Below, piece by piece: positions 26,173 to 35,970 of a stretch of 64,000 nucleotides of DNA (positions are counted from its first letter, which is position 1; each line of letters opens with the position of its first letter). A program made the translations under genes and the position numbers. Source of the DNA: Rhodocytophaga rosea (GTDB taxonomy: Bacteria; Bacteroidota; Bacteroidia; Cytophagales; 172606-1); contig NZ_CP048222.1 in the NCBI RefSeq assembly GCF_010119975.1, forward strand, positions 5,288,501 to 5,352,500, given 5' to 3'. The notes under the pieces are model-generated. The model did not search any database. It saw only the letters and a list, made by a program, of their open reading frames with translations, and was not told the DNA's origin.

Positions 26173-28488
26173 ATGAAGAGAATATTTATATGGATATTTG
26201 CTCTGGTTGTTTTTAAAGCAGTAGCACAACAAGAGTACCAGCCAGCTAATTCCAAGTTTGAACAATTAGGTACCATGCTGCCTACCCCCAATTCTTACCG
26301 TAGCGCTTCCGGTGTGCCTGGTCCTGATTACTGGCAGCAAAAAGCCGATTATGATATCAAGGTAGAACTAAATGACGAAAAACAGCATATCACTGGTTCG
26401 GAAGTAATCACTTATACTAATTTTTCCCCGGATGAACTAACTTACCTATGGGTACAATTAGACCAGAACCTGTTTTCAAAAGATTCTGATACCTACAAAA
26501 CAGAAACCGGTACTCTCAGCGAAAGCATGTCGTTTGACAAACTTAATTTTGTAACCCGGGAAGCTTTTGACGGAGGCTATAAGATCACTTCGGTACGGGA
26601 AAAATCTGGCGGTAAACTTAAATATACCATTAATAAAACCATGATGCGGGTTGATCTGCCTAAGCCCTTAAAACCAAACAGTACTTTTTCCTTTGCCATC
26701 GACTGGAACTATAATATCAACGACCAGAAAAAATTAGGTGGCCGCACTGGCTTTGAATACTTTCCAAAAGATAAAAATTACTTATATGAAATTGCCCAGT
26801 GGTTTCCCAGAATGGCTGTATATGACGATGTGTATGGCTGGCAGCACAAGCAATTTCTGGGGCAGGGAGAGTTTGCCTTGCCATTTGGCGATTATAAGGT
26901 AGCCATTACCGTACCTTCCGATCATATCGTAGCGGCTACTGGCGAATTGCAGAATTCAGCACAGGTATTATCTAAAGCACAACTGAGCCGCATAGAAAAA
27001 GCAAAGAATTCAAAAGATCCGGTAGTAATTGTGACACAGGCAGAAGCGGAACAGGCAGAAAAAGGCAAACCTACGGGCAAAAAAACCTGGATATATGCCG
27101 CTAAAAACGTGCGTGATTTTGCCTGGGCCAGTTCACGCAAGTTCATCTGGGATGCCAAACAGGTAAACATTGCCGGAAAAAAAGTATGGGCGATGTCCTA
27201 TTATCCTAAAGAAGGCAATCCGTTATGGGGACAATATTCTACCAGAGTGGTAGAACATACCCTGCGTGTCTACTCCGAACATACGATCGATTATCCTTAT
27301 CCGGTTGCGATCTCCGTACATGGGCCGGTATTTGGCATGGAATATCCTATGATTTGTTTTAATGGCGGCCGTCCGGAATCAGATGGAACCTATTCTGAAC
27401 AAACTAAATACGCCATGATTTCTGTGATTATCCATGAAGTAGGCCATAATTTCTTCCCCATGATTGTAAACTCAGATGAGCGTCAATGGAGCTGGATGGA
27501 TGAGGGCTTGAATAGCTTTTGCCAGTTCCTGGCTGAACAGGAATGGCAGCGCAATTATCCTTCCCGCCGGGGTGAACCTTACAAAATTGTGCCTTACATG
27601 AAAAGTGCTCCTTCTGCGCTTGTGCCGATTATGACTAATTCCGAGCAAATTATGCAATTTGGTGCCAATGCTTATGGAAAGCCAGCCACTGGCCTGAATA
27701 TTTTGCGGGAAACCATTATGGGCCGGGAGTTATTCGATTATGCCTTTAAAGAATATGCCCGTAGGTGGGCATTCAAACATCCGCATCCGGCCGACTTTTT
27801 CCGTACCATGGAAGATGCCTCCAGCGTAGACCTGGACTGGTTCTGGAGAGGATGGTTTTACAGCACCAATCCGGTGGAAATTTCTCTGGAGGATGTACAA
27901 TCTTATACAATCAATACCAGAAATCCGGAGGTAGAAAAGCCGCTCGCTAAAGCCAGTGCCAATCCGAAAACATACAGCCAGATGCAGAATGAAAAAATGT
28001 TAGATAGTACCTTGCTGGAAAAAAATCCGTCTATTGCAGATTTTTATAATTCCTACGATCCCAATCAGGTTACCGCCGAAGACAAAGCCAGATATGAGAA
28101 GTATTACAATTCACTCACTGCCGAAGAGAAGGCATTGGTTGATTCAGGCTTAAATTTCTATGTTCTGAATTTTAAAAATAACGGTGGACTAATAATGCCG
28201 TTAATTATTAAAATGGATTTTGCTGATGGTACGGATCAAGTTGTACGGATTCCGGCAGAAGTATGGCGCTTGAATAATACACAGGTAAATAAAGTTATAT
28301 TCACGGAAAAACCAGTAATACAATTTACTTTAGATCCCTATCTGGAAACAGCTGATATTGATACAGAAAATAATTCATTTCCCAGAAAACCTTCGCCTTC
28401 CAGATTCCAGTTGTTCAAGCAACAGCAAGTAGCACCTAAAAATCCTATGCAACAAAAAGAAGCTGCAGGTCAGATGAACCGTAAATAG
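26173..28488 (+). CDS. Secreted M1-family metallopeptidase
   Basis: The 771-aa zinc peptidase of the M1 (aminopeptidase N/leukotriene A4 hydrolase) family has the zinc site HEVGH near residue 422 followed 19 residues on by Glu in WMDEG, the standard HExxH-X18-E spacing. A GMEYP motif precedes it, as the family's GxMEN counterpart. A signal peptide (MKRIFIWIFALVVFKAVAQ) marks it as exported. It likely trims extracellular or periplasmic peptides. Confidence 0.93.
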   Translation: MKRIFIWIFALVVFKAVAQQEYQPANSKFEQLGTMLPTPNSYRSASGVPGPDYWQQKADYDIKVELNDEKQHITGSEVITYTNFSPDELTYLWVQLDQNLFSKDSDTYKTETGTLSESMSFDKLNFVTREAFDGGYKITSVREKSGGKLKYTINKTMMRVDLPKPLKPNSTFSFAIDWNYNINDQKKLGGRTGFEYFPKDKNYLYEIAQWFPRMAVYDDVYGWQHKQFLGQGEFALPFGDYKVAITVPSDHIVAATGELQNSAQVLSKAQLSRIEKAKNSKDPVVIVTQAEAEQAEKGKPTGKKTWIYAAKNVRDFAWASSRKFIWDAKQVNIAGKKVWAMSYYPKEGNPLWGQYSTRVVEHTLRVYSEHTIDYPYPVAISVHGPVFGMEYPMICFNGGRPESDGTYSEQTKYAMISVIIHEVGHNFFPMIVNSDERQWSWMDEGLNSFCQFLAEQEWQRNYPSRRGEPYKIVPYMKSAPSALVPIMTNSEQIMQFGANAYGKPATGLNILRETIMGRELFDYAFKEYARRWAFKHPHPADFFRTMEDASSVDLDWFWRGWFYSTNPVEISLEDVQSYTINTRNPEVEKPLAKASANPKTYSQMQNEKMLDSTLLEKNPSIADFYNSYDPNQVTAEDKARYEKYYNSLTAEEKALVDSGLNFYVLNFKNNGGLIMPLIIKMDFADGTDQVVRIPAEVWRLNNTQVNKVIFTEKPVIQFTLDPYLETADIDTENNSFPRKPSPSRFQLFKQQQVAPKNPMQQKEAAGQMNRK

Positions 28489-28572
28489 GAGTTGCTATCT
28501 TTTGAGAAACAAATGTGTTTTCTGGTGTCGGATGAAATAAATTTTTAGTAATATTGCAACTCAAAATTAGCT

Positions 28573-28645
28573 CGGGGTGTAGCGCAGCCTGGTAGCGTAC
28601 TTGCATGGGGTGCAAGGGTCGTGGGTTCAAATCCCGCCACCCCGA
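28573..28645 (+). tRNA. tRNA-Pro (anticodon GGG)
   Basis: The sequence folds into a standard cloverleaf: acceptor CGGGGTG/CACCCCG, D arm with AGCCTGGTA, anticodon stem CTTGC/GCAAG around the loop ATGGGGT (anticodon GGG, reading CCC), and T arm with TTCAAAT. The discriminator base is A and no CCA is encoded. It lies 84 bp after the M1 gene. Confidence 0.93.
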
Positions 28646-28648
28646 CAT

Positions 28649-28685
28649 ACAAAACGGCTTACTTTTTATAAGTAAGCCGTTTTGT
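28649..28685. terminator. Strong terminator after tRNA-Pro
   Basis: A 16-bp perfect stem, ACAAAACGGCTTACTT and its complement, has a TTTAT loop; the descending arm ends in TTTTGT. It begins 3 bases after the tRNA, and could also stop the minus-strand operon arriving from the other side. Confidence 0.85.
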
Positions 28686-28769
28686 ATTTATACAGTATTC
28701 TCTAAAATTAAAATATGATCTCTTCGATACGCACGAGTTTGAGCCATATTTGAATAACTGTATTAGTAA

Positions 28770-31700
28770 TTACTTCTTACTCAAATCTTTTATCCGGATA
28801 TTTCTGAACCACAAGGCAGAGCCATGGCCCAGGAAACCAATATAGCCTTTGTCACGCATAATGCCGGGATGTTCTTTTTTATCCATGGGTCCTTTTTTAC
28901 GGGCTTCGGTAAGGTCTCCATCCAGAATGGTAGTTCCGTTTAGTACCACTTTTATTTTAGAGCCTTTCACAGTCACTTCTTGCACATTCCATTCTCCTAC
29001 AGGTTTTAAAAATCCACGTTTAGCCGGTAGTACTCCATACACTGAACCATGATATTGATAGGGTTCCAGCTTCTTATACATATCCGCTTCATTATCCAGA
29101 ATCTGTAATTCCATGCCACAATAGGCAGCATCGCAATCTAAGGGCGCACGGATACCTAAGCCATTATTGGCATCAGGGGTAAGTTTAAATTCAAAGCGGA
29201 ACACAAAATCGCTGTATTCATCCTTGGTATATAAATTCCCTTTGCCGCCTCTGTCCGGATACACAGCTATGGTGCCTTCTTCTACTACATAATCGGTTAA
29301 ATTGCCCATCCAGCTGTGCATATTGGTACCATCGAAAAGGATTTTAAAGCCCTCTTTCTTTTCCGCTGCACTTAATTGAAAAGGTGCCGGACGAGTGATC
29401 TCCCGGACATAAATATCCCGGTAAGCTACCCTTGAACCATGTGCCTGCAATTCGATCTGCTCCTCTGGGAAAATAGGTGAATTCCGGTCCCAATAGTTTT
29501 CCAGCGTAACATTATCCGTTACCAGTTCGCCATTCAAATACACAGTTACCCGGTCGCCTTTCATCAAAATGCGGAACGTATTCCATTCATCCAGGGGATT
29601 ATCGGCGACTTTCAGAGGTTTGCTCATATGCTTCTGGTTATTATATAAACCGCCTGAACCTACCTGTGCACTATCCTTCACACGGGAAGTATCCCATATC
29701 TGCACTTGTGGGGTACCCCGTAAATAAATACCTGCATCTCCATCTTTATTCCCATCATCAAAGATTTTCCAGTCCACGAACATTTCGAAATCGCCGTATT
29801 TTTTTACGGTAGCCAGGTTATTTCCATGACCAGTAAATAAGAGTTCGCCGTTTTCTACTTTCCAGCCGCTGCGCATTTCTTCATCTGCTTTCGCTTGCTC
29901 CTGAGCCAGAGTTTTTGCATCCATCTTACTCCGTTTGATTGGATCAGCCACCAGGCCTTTCCAGCCGGTTAAGTCTTTGCCATTGAACAAAGGTACAAAT
30001 CCTTCTCCCTGTGGCATTTCAGCCAGGAATTTGCGCATGGATTCTTTCTGATATTCACTGTCCTGACCTTTTAATACCTCAATGGTTTTGTTGAGCAGGT
30101 CACGTACGATGGTTCCATAATAAGCTTTATCAGACAAGGCGATATTCATTACGGCATTGGCGGCTTCCTGCTGTACCTCCGCATCATCGAGATATTTTCC
30201 GGCAAATATCAGGGCAGGAAAGGTCTTATTATTTTCTATTTCTCTGAGTATTAATTTTTTCTGCTCCGCAGTTTTGGCGGCTTGCATGGCATTGCGCAAC
30301 ATGAGTAATTTCTGGTCAGGTGCATAGCTGGCTAACTTTACAGCGTTGATATATCCTTTCAATGCCTGGTCCAGGTAAGCACTCTCGGCAGGTTGTTGAA
30401 TGATCTTATATAAGGCTGGAGCAGCCGTTACATCTGACCATTGAGATAAAGCGTCTACGGCAGCTGTTTTGGTAGCAGCATCTCCACTAGCAAATGCATT
30501 AGCCACAGCACTTAATGCACTTTTTCCGCCAATGCTTGCCAGTACAGTAAAATAGAGAGGCTTTTTATCTGCAGACACCTTCTCCATTTGCTGTAATATC
30601 AAACTAGCCTGTTGTGACTGGTCGCCTGTAGTACGGGTGGCTTCGATAATGGCTTTCTGAACGGCTTGTACTTCTTCGGGATGTGAAGTTTCATTGAGTA
30701 AAGCAAATAATTGAGGTAAGTTCTCTTTTGCTACCATTGTGGCTAGTGCCTGTAAAGCGGCCATCCGGACGTTGGTATTAGTATTTTTTACATAAGTAAA
30801 TACCTCATTCACTTTTTCATGGGCAGCACGCGCACCCAGAACCTGCAGTAGAGCTGCCTGTGCTGTTGTCGGCATATTAGGTAATGCAGCCGCTACACTC
30901 GAGATAATACCATTCCCTTTCATAATCAGCAATGCCTCTTTTACAGCAGCTATTTCTTCTGCATTGCCTTTCTTCATCGTTCCTAATAAGTCGGCTAATA
31001 CTTTTTCTTGTCCTAATCTTCCGGCGGCTCCGATCGCAGCTATTTTTACCTGGCTGTTTTTACTTTTCATTGCCTTTAACACCGCAGGCAAGGCGGCTTC
31101 TGCACCATTTTTACCCAGCATGGTTATAACTTCTGCCTGTACGTCTGGCTGGGCTTTTTTTAATGATGCTACCCACATATTGGTAGTGGCTGGTGTGATA
31201 TAAGATGCGGCAAATTGTAAGGCGGCAGCTCTGTATTCCAGATTTTTATCTGCAGAAGCTTCCAGTAACCAAGGCATGCTCTTCTCGGCCTTGATGGTTG
31301 TAAGTAATTTGAGTGCAGCCGTTCTGGTATGAATCTGGTTTTCTTCTTTGGCTGTATTCAACAGTGTTTGAGCCATTTTTTCGGCTTGTGCTTGATTTCC
31401 TGTTTCTGTCAGTCGCTGAATATACCGTACATAAGCCGCCATGGTATTGGTGTTGTCGTACACAAACTTGCTTTCCTGGGCAGCTTTTGTCAGAATGGCT
31501 TCAGAAGATGGATCGGCTATATTCGCCAGGGCATACAGGGCAAGCTTCTTCAGCTTTGGATCTTCATTGCTGACTAAAGGCGTAATAACACCTACGGCTT
31601 CCTTATACCTGCTGTCGCCCAAAGCTTCTACTAAGGATAAGCGGCAGGAACCTTGTGCATTTTGTAAGGCGTTTAGCAATACTTTATTGGCAGCCGCAGA

Positions 31701-32207
31701 ATTTACTTTGATCAATGCCCTGGCTGCAGGATCACACAAACGCTCGTCCTGTAAATAGGCTTGCAGACAAGGAATGGCTTCGTCTTTGCCAATACGTTGT
31801 AACTGGCGGATGATAAATTCTTTATTTTCCTTGTCTGTCAATTTCTCCAATGCCTGACAATAGGCACGGGCACTCATTTGCCTTACATCTTCTTTACCAG
31901 ATTGCATCACATAATAAGAAAAGCTGCCAAGGGCGTACTCTAGCGCGGTATTATCGCCTTTGCCTACCGGAGAAAGTTTAGTAGCTATTTCTACCAAACC
32001 AGCCTCACCCATTCCGGCCATTTCATTCATACTGGCAGATAATTCTTTGGCATCCTTTGCCGGCATTTGTGAAAGCAAAGAGGAAACTTTAGCAGGTAGA
32101 GTATTTTGATCATTTCTTTGCTGGGCTTGCTGCTGCGCCATTACCCCACCATTTAGTACAATGGCGACTAAAAGCACAGGTATTATTCTATATACTTTAG
32201 ATATCAC
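28770..32207 (-). CDS. Secreted HEAT-repeat protein with two DUF1080 domains
   Basis: The 1145-aa protein starts with GTG and a signal peptide (cleaved near GGVMAQ). Residues ~40-720 are HEAT-type helical repeats. Two DUF1080 (3-keto-disaccharide hydrolase, concanavalin-like) domains follow at about 739-945 (FVPLFNGKDLTGW) and 950-1145 (FKILFDGTNMHSW). The tandem fusion with HEAT repeats is larger than the usual single-domain DUF1080 protein. It lies 49 bp after the Gfo/Idh gene, so the two form an operon, likely for oxidising and cleaving disaccharides through the 3-keto route. Confidence 0.88.
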   Translation of the reverse strand: MISKVYRIIPVLLVAIVLNGGVMAQQQAQQRNDQNTLPAKVSSLLSQMPAKDAKELSASMNEMAGMGEAGLVEIATKLSPVGKGDNTALEYALGSFSYYVMQSGKEDVRQMSARAYCQALEKLTDKENKEFIIRQLQRIGKDEAIPCLQAYLQDERLCDPAARALIKVNSAAANKVLLNALQNAQGSCRLSLVEALGDSRYKEAVGVITPLVSNEDPKLKKLALYALANIADPSSEAILTKAAQESKFVYDNTNTMAAYVRYIQRLTETGNQAQAEKMAQTLLNTAKEENQIHTRTAALKLLTTIKAEKSMPWLLEASADKNLEYRAAALQFAASYITPATTNMWVASLKKAQPDVQAEVITMLGKNGAEAALPAVLKAMKSKNSQVKIAAIGAAGRLGQEKVLADLLGTMKKGNAEEIAAVKEALLIMKGNGIISSVAAALPNMPTTAQAALLQVLGARAAHEKVNEVFTYVKNTNTNVRMAALQALATMVAKENLPQLFALLNETSHPEEVQAVQKAIIEATRTTGDQSQQASLILQQMEKVSADKKPLYFTVLASIGGKSALSAVANAFASGDAATKTAAVDALSQWSDVTAAPALYKIIQQPAESAYLDQALKGYINAVKLASYAPDQKLLMLRNAMQAAKTAEQKKLILREIENNKTFPALIFAGKYLDDAEVQQEAANAVMNIALSDKAYYGTIVRDLLNKTIEVLKGQDSEYQKESMRKFLAEMPQGEGFVPLFNGKDLTGWKGLVADPIKRSKMDAKTLAQEQAKADEEMRSGWKVENGELLFTGHGNNLATVKKYGDFEMFVDWKIFDDGNKDGDAGIYLRGTPQVQIWDTSRVKDSAQVGSGGLYNNQKHMSKPLKVADNPLDEWNTFRILMKGDRVTVYLNGELVTDNVTLENYWDRNSPIFPEEQIELQAHGSRVAYRDIYVREITRPAPFQLSAAEKKEGFKILFDGTNMHSWMGNLTDYVVEEGTIAVYPDRGGKGNLYTKDEYSDFVFRFEFKLTPDANNGLGIRAPLDCDAAYCGMELQILDNEADMYKKLEPYQYHGSVYGVLPAKRGFLKPVGEWNVQEVTVKGSKIKVVLNGTTILDGDLTEARKKGPMDKKEHPGIMRDKGYIGFLGHGSALWFRNIRIKDLSKK

Positions 32208-32256
32208 GGTTTATTATGAGTTAAGGAAGTTTAAAATTGGGTGAATATGCAATTAA

Positions 32257-33528
32257 TTAGATGGTCCAGTCGGCACGCATGGGTTGATCGATTAAGCGGT
32301 TGGCGCCTTCATCATCAATAAATACTTGTTTTACCGGATCAAATTTTAGGGAACGGCCTACACGTAAGGCAGCTAGTCCCATATTCACCAGCGTACAGGA
32401 ACGATAACCATTTGCTTCATTTAGGGCAAATTTCCTGCGTTTTTTAACTGCTTCTACAAAATCTGTTTGTTGTGGTTCGGGATCAGGAAAGGCAGCCAGC
32501 TTTTTTTCAAGATCAGGTATATCGGAACGGAAATCTGCATAGAGTTTTCCTTTGGGGCCTTCGATATACGCTACGTTTTCATCCTTGGCTTCTCCATCCA
32601 GCACTATTTTACAGCCATCCTCGTAGGTATATTCAATTCTGCGCCAGGTACCTACCGCATCGGTATGTTGTTGAGGGGCGTCAATTTCTACGGAAACCGG
32701 GCTTGTTTCATCTTTTCCCAGGAAATACTGAATAGGGTCGAGGTAATGCTGGCCCATATCACCCAAACCGCCTCCATCGTAATCCCAATAGCCACGGAAG
32801 GTACCATGAACCCGGTGCGCATTATAGGGCTTATAGGGGGCAGGACCTAGCCACCTGTTATAATCGAGTTCTGGCGGAACGGGCATCGGTTCTAAATTGG
32901 TTTTTCCTACCCAGTAAAATTTCCAGTCGAAGCCGGTATGTTTACTTACCGTCACTTTCAGAGGCCAGCCTAACAGTCCGCTTTCTACCAGTTTTTTAAT
33001 GGGTTTTACCGGCGTACGCATGCCATAAAAAATATCTTCAAAACGAAACCAGGTATTTAAGCGGAAAATTCGTCCGTGTTGCTGTACGGCTTCTACTACC
33101 CGTTTGCCTTCTCCAATGGTGCGGGTCATGGGTTTTTCACACCATATATCTTTTCCGGCTCTGGCTGCATCTGCCGCCATAATGCCATGCCAGTGGGGTG
33201 GGGTAGCGATGTGTACAATATCTACTTCCGACAGCTGGATGAGTTCGCGGTAATCAGTAAAGGTTTTCACCCCTTTGCCCACCATTTCTGCCGCTTTTTT
33301 CAGATGATTCTGGTCTACATCACACACAGCTACTACTCTGGTGCCTGCATAGGGAATATGCCCCTTGCCCATAGAACCTACGCCAATAATGGCTTTGGTC
33401 AGCTGGTCGCTGGGAGCCAGGTATCCTTTGCCGCCCAACACAAAGCGCGGAACAATGGTAAAGGCTGTAAGTGCTGCCGCAGATTTCTTTAAAAACTGTC
33501 TTCTTGAATTACTGTTATCTGACTTCAT
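32257..33528 (-). CDS. Gfo/Idh/MocA family oxidoreductase with Tat signal
   Basis: The 423-aa NAD(P)-type sugar oxidoreductase starts with a twin-arginine signal (SRRQFLKKSAAALTAFTIVP). The Rossmann motif IGVGSMGKGH is near residue 50, and EKPMTR lies mid-protein, with the catalytic-type Lys. Bacteroidota have many such exported members acting on sugars. It is the first gene of the operon with the HEAT/DUF1080 gene. Confidence 0.92.
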   Translation of the reverse strand: MKSDNSNSRRQFLKKSAAALTAFTIVPRFVLGGKGYLAPSDQLTKAIIGVGSMGKGHIPYAGTRVVAVCDVDQNHLKKAAEMVGKGVKTFTDYRELIQLSEVDIVHIATPPHWHGIMAADAARAGKDIWCEKPMTRTIGEGKRVVEAVQQHGRIFRLNTWFRFEDIFYGMRTPVKPIKKLVESGLLGWPLKVTVSKHTGFDWKFYWVGKTNLEPMPVPPELDYNRWLGPAPYKPYNAHRVHGTFRGYWDYDGGGLGDMGQHYLDPIQYFLGKDETSPVSVEIDAPQQHTDAVGTWRRIEYTYEDGCKIVLDGEAKDENVAYIEGPKGKLYADFRSDIPDLEKKLAAFPDPEPQQTDFVEAVKKRRKFALNEANGYRSCTLVNMGLAALRVGRSLKFDPVKQVFIDDEGANRLIDQPMRADWTI

Positions 33529-33833
33529 GAAGGATTAGGTATATGAATGTAAAGTTTGCTTTGAATAAAGGGTTTAAGTTAAACTAAATTATTTATTAAG
33601 ACAGGAATAGTGGTTCAAAAAGTATAATTACTCACAAAAATAGAAATAGGCGGCTGGGAAGTGAATCAGCCTTTTGTGTTTTTTGAATAAAATAACTGCC
33701 TTTCTCTTTTCATATATCACACTTTACTCTGGATAGCAAATAGAATTATAGAAAATAAAAAACCGCTTAATTTCTAAAATCAAGCGGTTTTTCTTAACTT
33801 TTGACAATAGTATTTTAGCTACACTCCCACAAA
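33529..33833. other. Intergenic region, 305 bp
   Basis: AT-rich sequence holding the terminator of the five-gene cluster at 33758-33792 and the promoter region of the Gfo/Idh operon. No gene is seen. Confidence 0.6.
33758..33792 (-). terminator. Terminator of the large five-gene cluster
   Basis: An 11-bp perfect stem, AAAAACCGCTT and its complement, has a 13-nt loop; read on the minus strand it ends AAGCGGTTTTTTATTTTC. It lies 42 bp past the stop of the 582-aa gene, marking the end of the cluster. Confidence 0.82.
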
Positions 33834-35582
33834 TTACTCAGCCTGATCAAATTGTAAACCGCTGCTTTGGAGATGGCGGCCAATACTTTTCTCTCTGGAC
33901 AGCCAGGTGATAGTACGGCCATCAAACCAACGGGCTCTGCGCCAGGCTTGTTTTACAGTGATACCAGTAGTTGGAATTTCTTCTTCCTGGATGTCATAAT
34001 GGCGTTTCTCATCGGTTACACTCCGCAAAATATCAGTCCTGGGACGGATACGGGTTGGCGCAAAATCTCCGACAAAACGGGGCATATTCGCTCGGCGGAA
34101 CACAATCTGCTCATTAGCGGCATTAGGCCGTATGGGAATAAAAGGTATCCAGTGTGGAGGCACCGTACTTCCAATCTGGTAAGTGAATGGGGCACTTATA
34201 TCTGGCATAGGAGTACTAGTAGTGTTTCCGGCTAATTTCTCTAACCAGCTTTCCAGGCGTAAAGCAGCACTCTGGCCATCCATTCCTTCGCCTAGTCCAT
34301 TCGGAACCACCATTTCTACGCCCCACACTAAATTGGCCATTTCATCCCTTATAAAGTGAATTTCTTCCAGTGTATCGCTTTGTAGAAAATGATTAGTTAC
34401 CGGAGGTAGATACAACCACCCTTTAGGCGTAGGCACGGCTGGTGAAGTAATTTGAAACAGTTCCCAGTTTTCATTTTGAGGAACCGGATTGATATACGAT
34501 TGTACACCAAACACATCTGTTACCCGCATACTTCTTACCTGTGCTAGATGTCCTACTGGCAAAGTTAGGGGAGTAAGCAGCCAGTCATTACTATACAAAA
34601 GGCTAAATTCTGACAATAATAGTAGGCCAAGGTCTGTTTTACGGGCTTGCAGATTGCTGAGGTCAAGGGTACTATCTTCAAATTCCCACCACCTGGCCCG
34701 TGGCATGGAAGGAAATGAGACAGGTGTGGGAATAAATGTATTACGGTGTATGGTAATCTGGCTTGCATCCAGGCCGTCAGAAAGTGTTTGTTGTGCAATA
34801 GCTTGTTCCCACGAAAAACTATCCATATTCTGGCCATTGTACTCCGGCATGTGAAGCGTAGCGGCAGTATTGTCTGGTAAAATGGCTGAAATTGTTGCCC
34901 TGTATTCCAGCCTACCAGCATCCCAGCAGGTGTTAGTTTGCGGACCGGCAATACCTATACGATTGTTTACCCATTGTACCCATTTACTGCCTGTCTCATT
35001 CACCACAGAATCTGCCTGTGGAAGGAAATCAGAAGCTTTACGGGTTTGTAATTCTTTATAGAGCAAGGCTCCGTCTACCATCCGGCCATTGCTCAACGCA
35101 ACTACTATCTGACTGTACGGTTCATAACTATAAGCGGAGAGCTCAGAGCTGCCAGATTCATAAGTTAGGGAGGGTGCTTTAAATTGCAAAAGGGGATTTT
35201 GCCGGAATACTTCCCATGCCTGACCTTTATTGGCGTTTATCAGCATTTTTTGCCACATACGTCCGGCTTCCAGGCGAAGGGAGAGGTCAAAAGAGGGAGC
35301 AAGTTGTTCTGTTTGTGCATTGATGGGTTTTTCCTCTGCTTTGTAGGTAGAAGCCGCATTCTGGCCAGATCCCATGAAGCGTTGCAGGGGAGTACTGGTG
35401 GTAACTACATGCGTAAAGGCGGCCATACCAGCATCTTCTGCCTTAAATTCACCGAGTTGCCACTGGCGGGCTAACAGCCACAATGGATCATGAATTTCAC
35501 AGCGTAAAGCTTCGGCAATGTCATTACTGCTTGGTATCGGCCGTAATTTTTCCCATATGAGTAAGGCGCTATTATCTGGCAT
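33834..35582 (-). CDS. Cluster protein A: 582-aa conserved-type protein of unknown function
   Basis: No named family is recognised, but the protein has distinctive motifs: IHDPLWLLARQWQLGEF near residue 28, then EDAG; RARWWEFED near 290; the hydrophobic LLLLSEFSLLYSNDWLLTPLTLP near 320; RDEMANLVWGVE near 405; PHWIPFIP near 480; and a C-terminus ending SSGLQFDQ. I recall the same motifs in hypothetical proteins of other phyla that sit in similar clusters; this is from memory. There is no signal peptide or clear membrane segment, so it is cytosolic or exported by another route. It is last in the cluster, 388 bp from gene B, with a dispersed repeat between. Confidence 0.85.
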   Translation of the reverse strand: MPDNSALLIWEKLRPIPSSNDIAEALRCEIHDPLWLLARQWQLGEFKAEDAGMAAFTHVVTTSTPLQRFMGSGQNAASTYKAEEKPINAQTEQLAPSFDLSLRLEAGRMWQKMLINANKGQAWEVFRQNPLLQFKAPSLTYESGSSELSAYSYEPYSQIVVALSNGRMVDGALLYKELQTRKASDFLPQADSVVNETGSKWVQWVNNRIGIAGPQTNTCWDAGRLEYRATISAILPDNTAATLHMPEYNGQNMDSFSWEQAIAQQTLSDGLDASQITIHRNTFIPTPVSFPSMPRARWWEFEDSTLDLSNLQARKTDLGLLLLSEFSLLYSNDWLLTPLTLPVGHLAQVRSMRVTDVFGVQSYINPVPQNENWELFQITSPAVPTPKGWLYLPPVTNHFLQSDTLEEIHFIRDEMANLVWGVEMVVPNGLGEGMDGQSAALRLESWLEKLAGNTTSTPMPDISAPFTYQIGSTVPPHWIPFIPIRPNAANEQIVFRRANMPRFVGDFAPTRIRPRTDILRSVTDEKRHYDIQEEEIPTTGITVKQAWRRARWFDGRTITWLSREKSIGRHLQSSGLQFDQAE

Positions 35583-35663
35583 AATGAGGTTCAGTTTTAG
35601 GATGCGTTCAGAGATAAGTAAATTACTATATATGTATGGTTAGCTGTTATAAAGTTGAGTTCC

Positions 35664-35868
35664 TGCGCCGTCTTACTTTTCTTTTGCATGCCCAAAAGAA
35701 AAGTAACAAAAGATTCTCAAGCATGCGAATGCGAAGAGAACCAATGTAGTTGTGGCATCACCAACAAAGCCTGTTTTACGCCAGATAAAATCATCGCACA
35801 ATTCTCCGGCCTTCGCACAAGGCTAAAACCGGCCACACTGTTGCTGCACCACCCACCGCACTTTTGCT
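35664..35868. repeat. 205-bp dispersed repeat, copy 1
   Basis: The element is more than 85-90 percent identical by eye to 58281-58484, same orientation, with sharp ends (TGCGCCG... to ...ACTTTTGCT). It opens with a perfect 14-bp hairpin (TTACTTTTCTTTTG at 35673-35686 and its complement at 35693-35706, loop CATGCC). It fills the gap between cluster genes A and B. A short open frame inside (MPKRKVTKDS...) is probably not a gene. Confidence 0.85.
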
Positions 35869-35970
35869 TTGTCTAAATCTGCAAAATCATCTTAATGATA
35901 TATTTAGAACAGCTCGATTATAAGCACCAATATTTTCTTTATACTTAGTACTCACAACTTAATACTACCA

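Noticed and set aside
28445-28648. 67-aa minus-strand frame across the tRNA-Pro
   Set aside because: It overlaps the tRNA and the M1 gene end; typical false frame over a tRNA.
35687-35875. Open frame MPKRKVTKDS... inside repeat copy 1 (and its match at 58305-58511)
   Set aside because: The two copies differ at codon positions without favouring silent changes, and both lie inside a hairpin-headed repeat; a coding role is unlikely.
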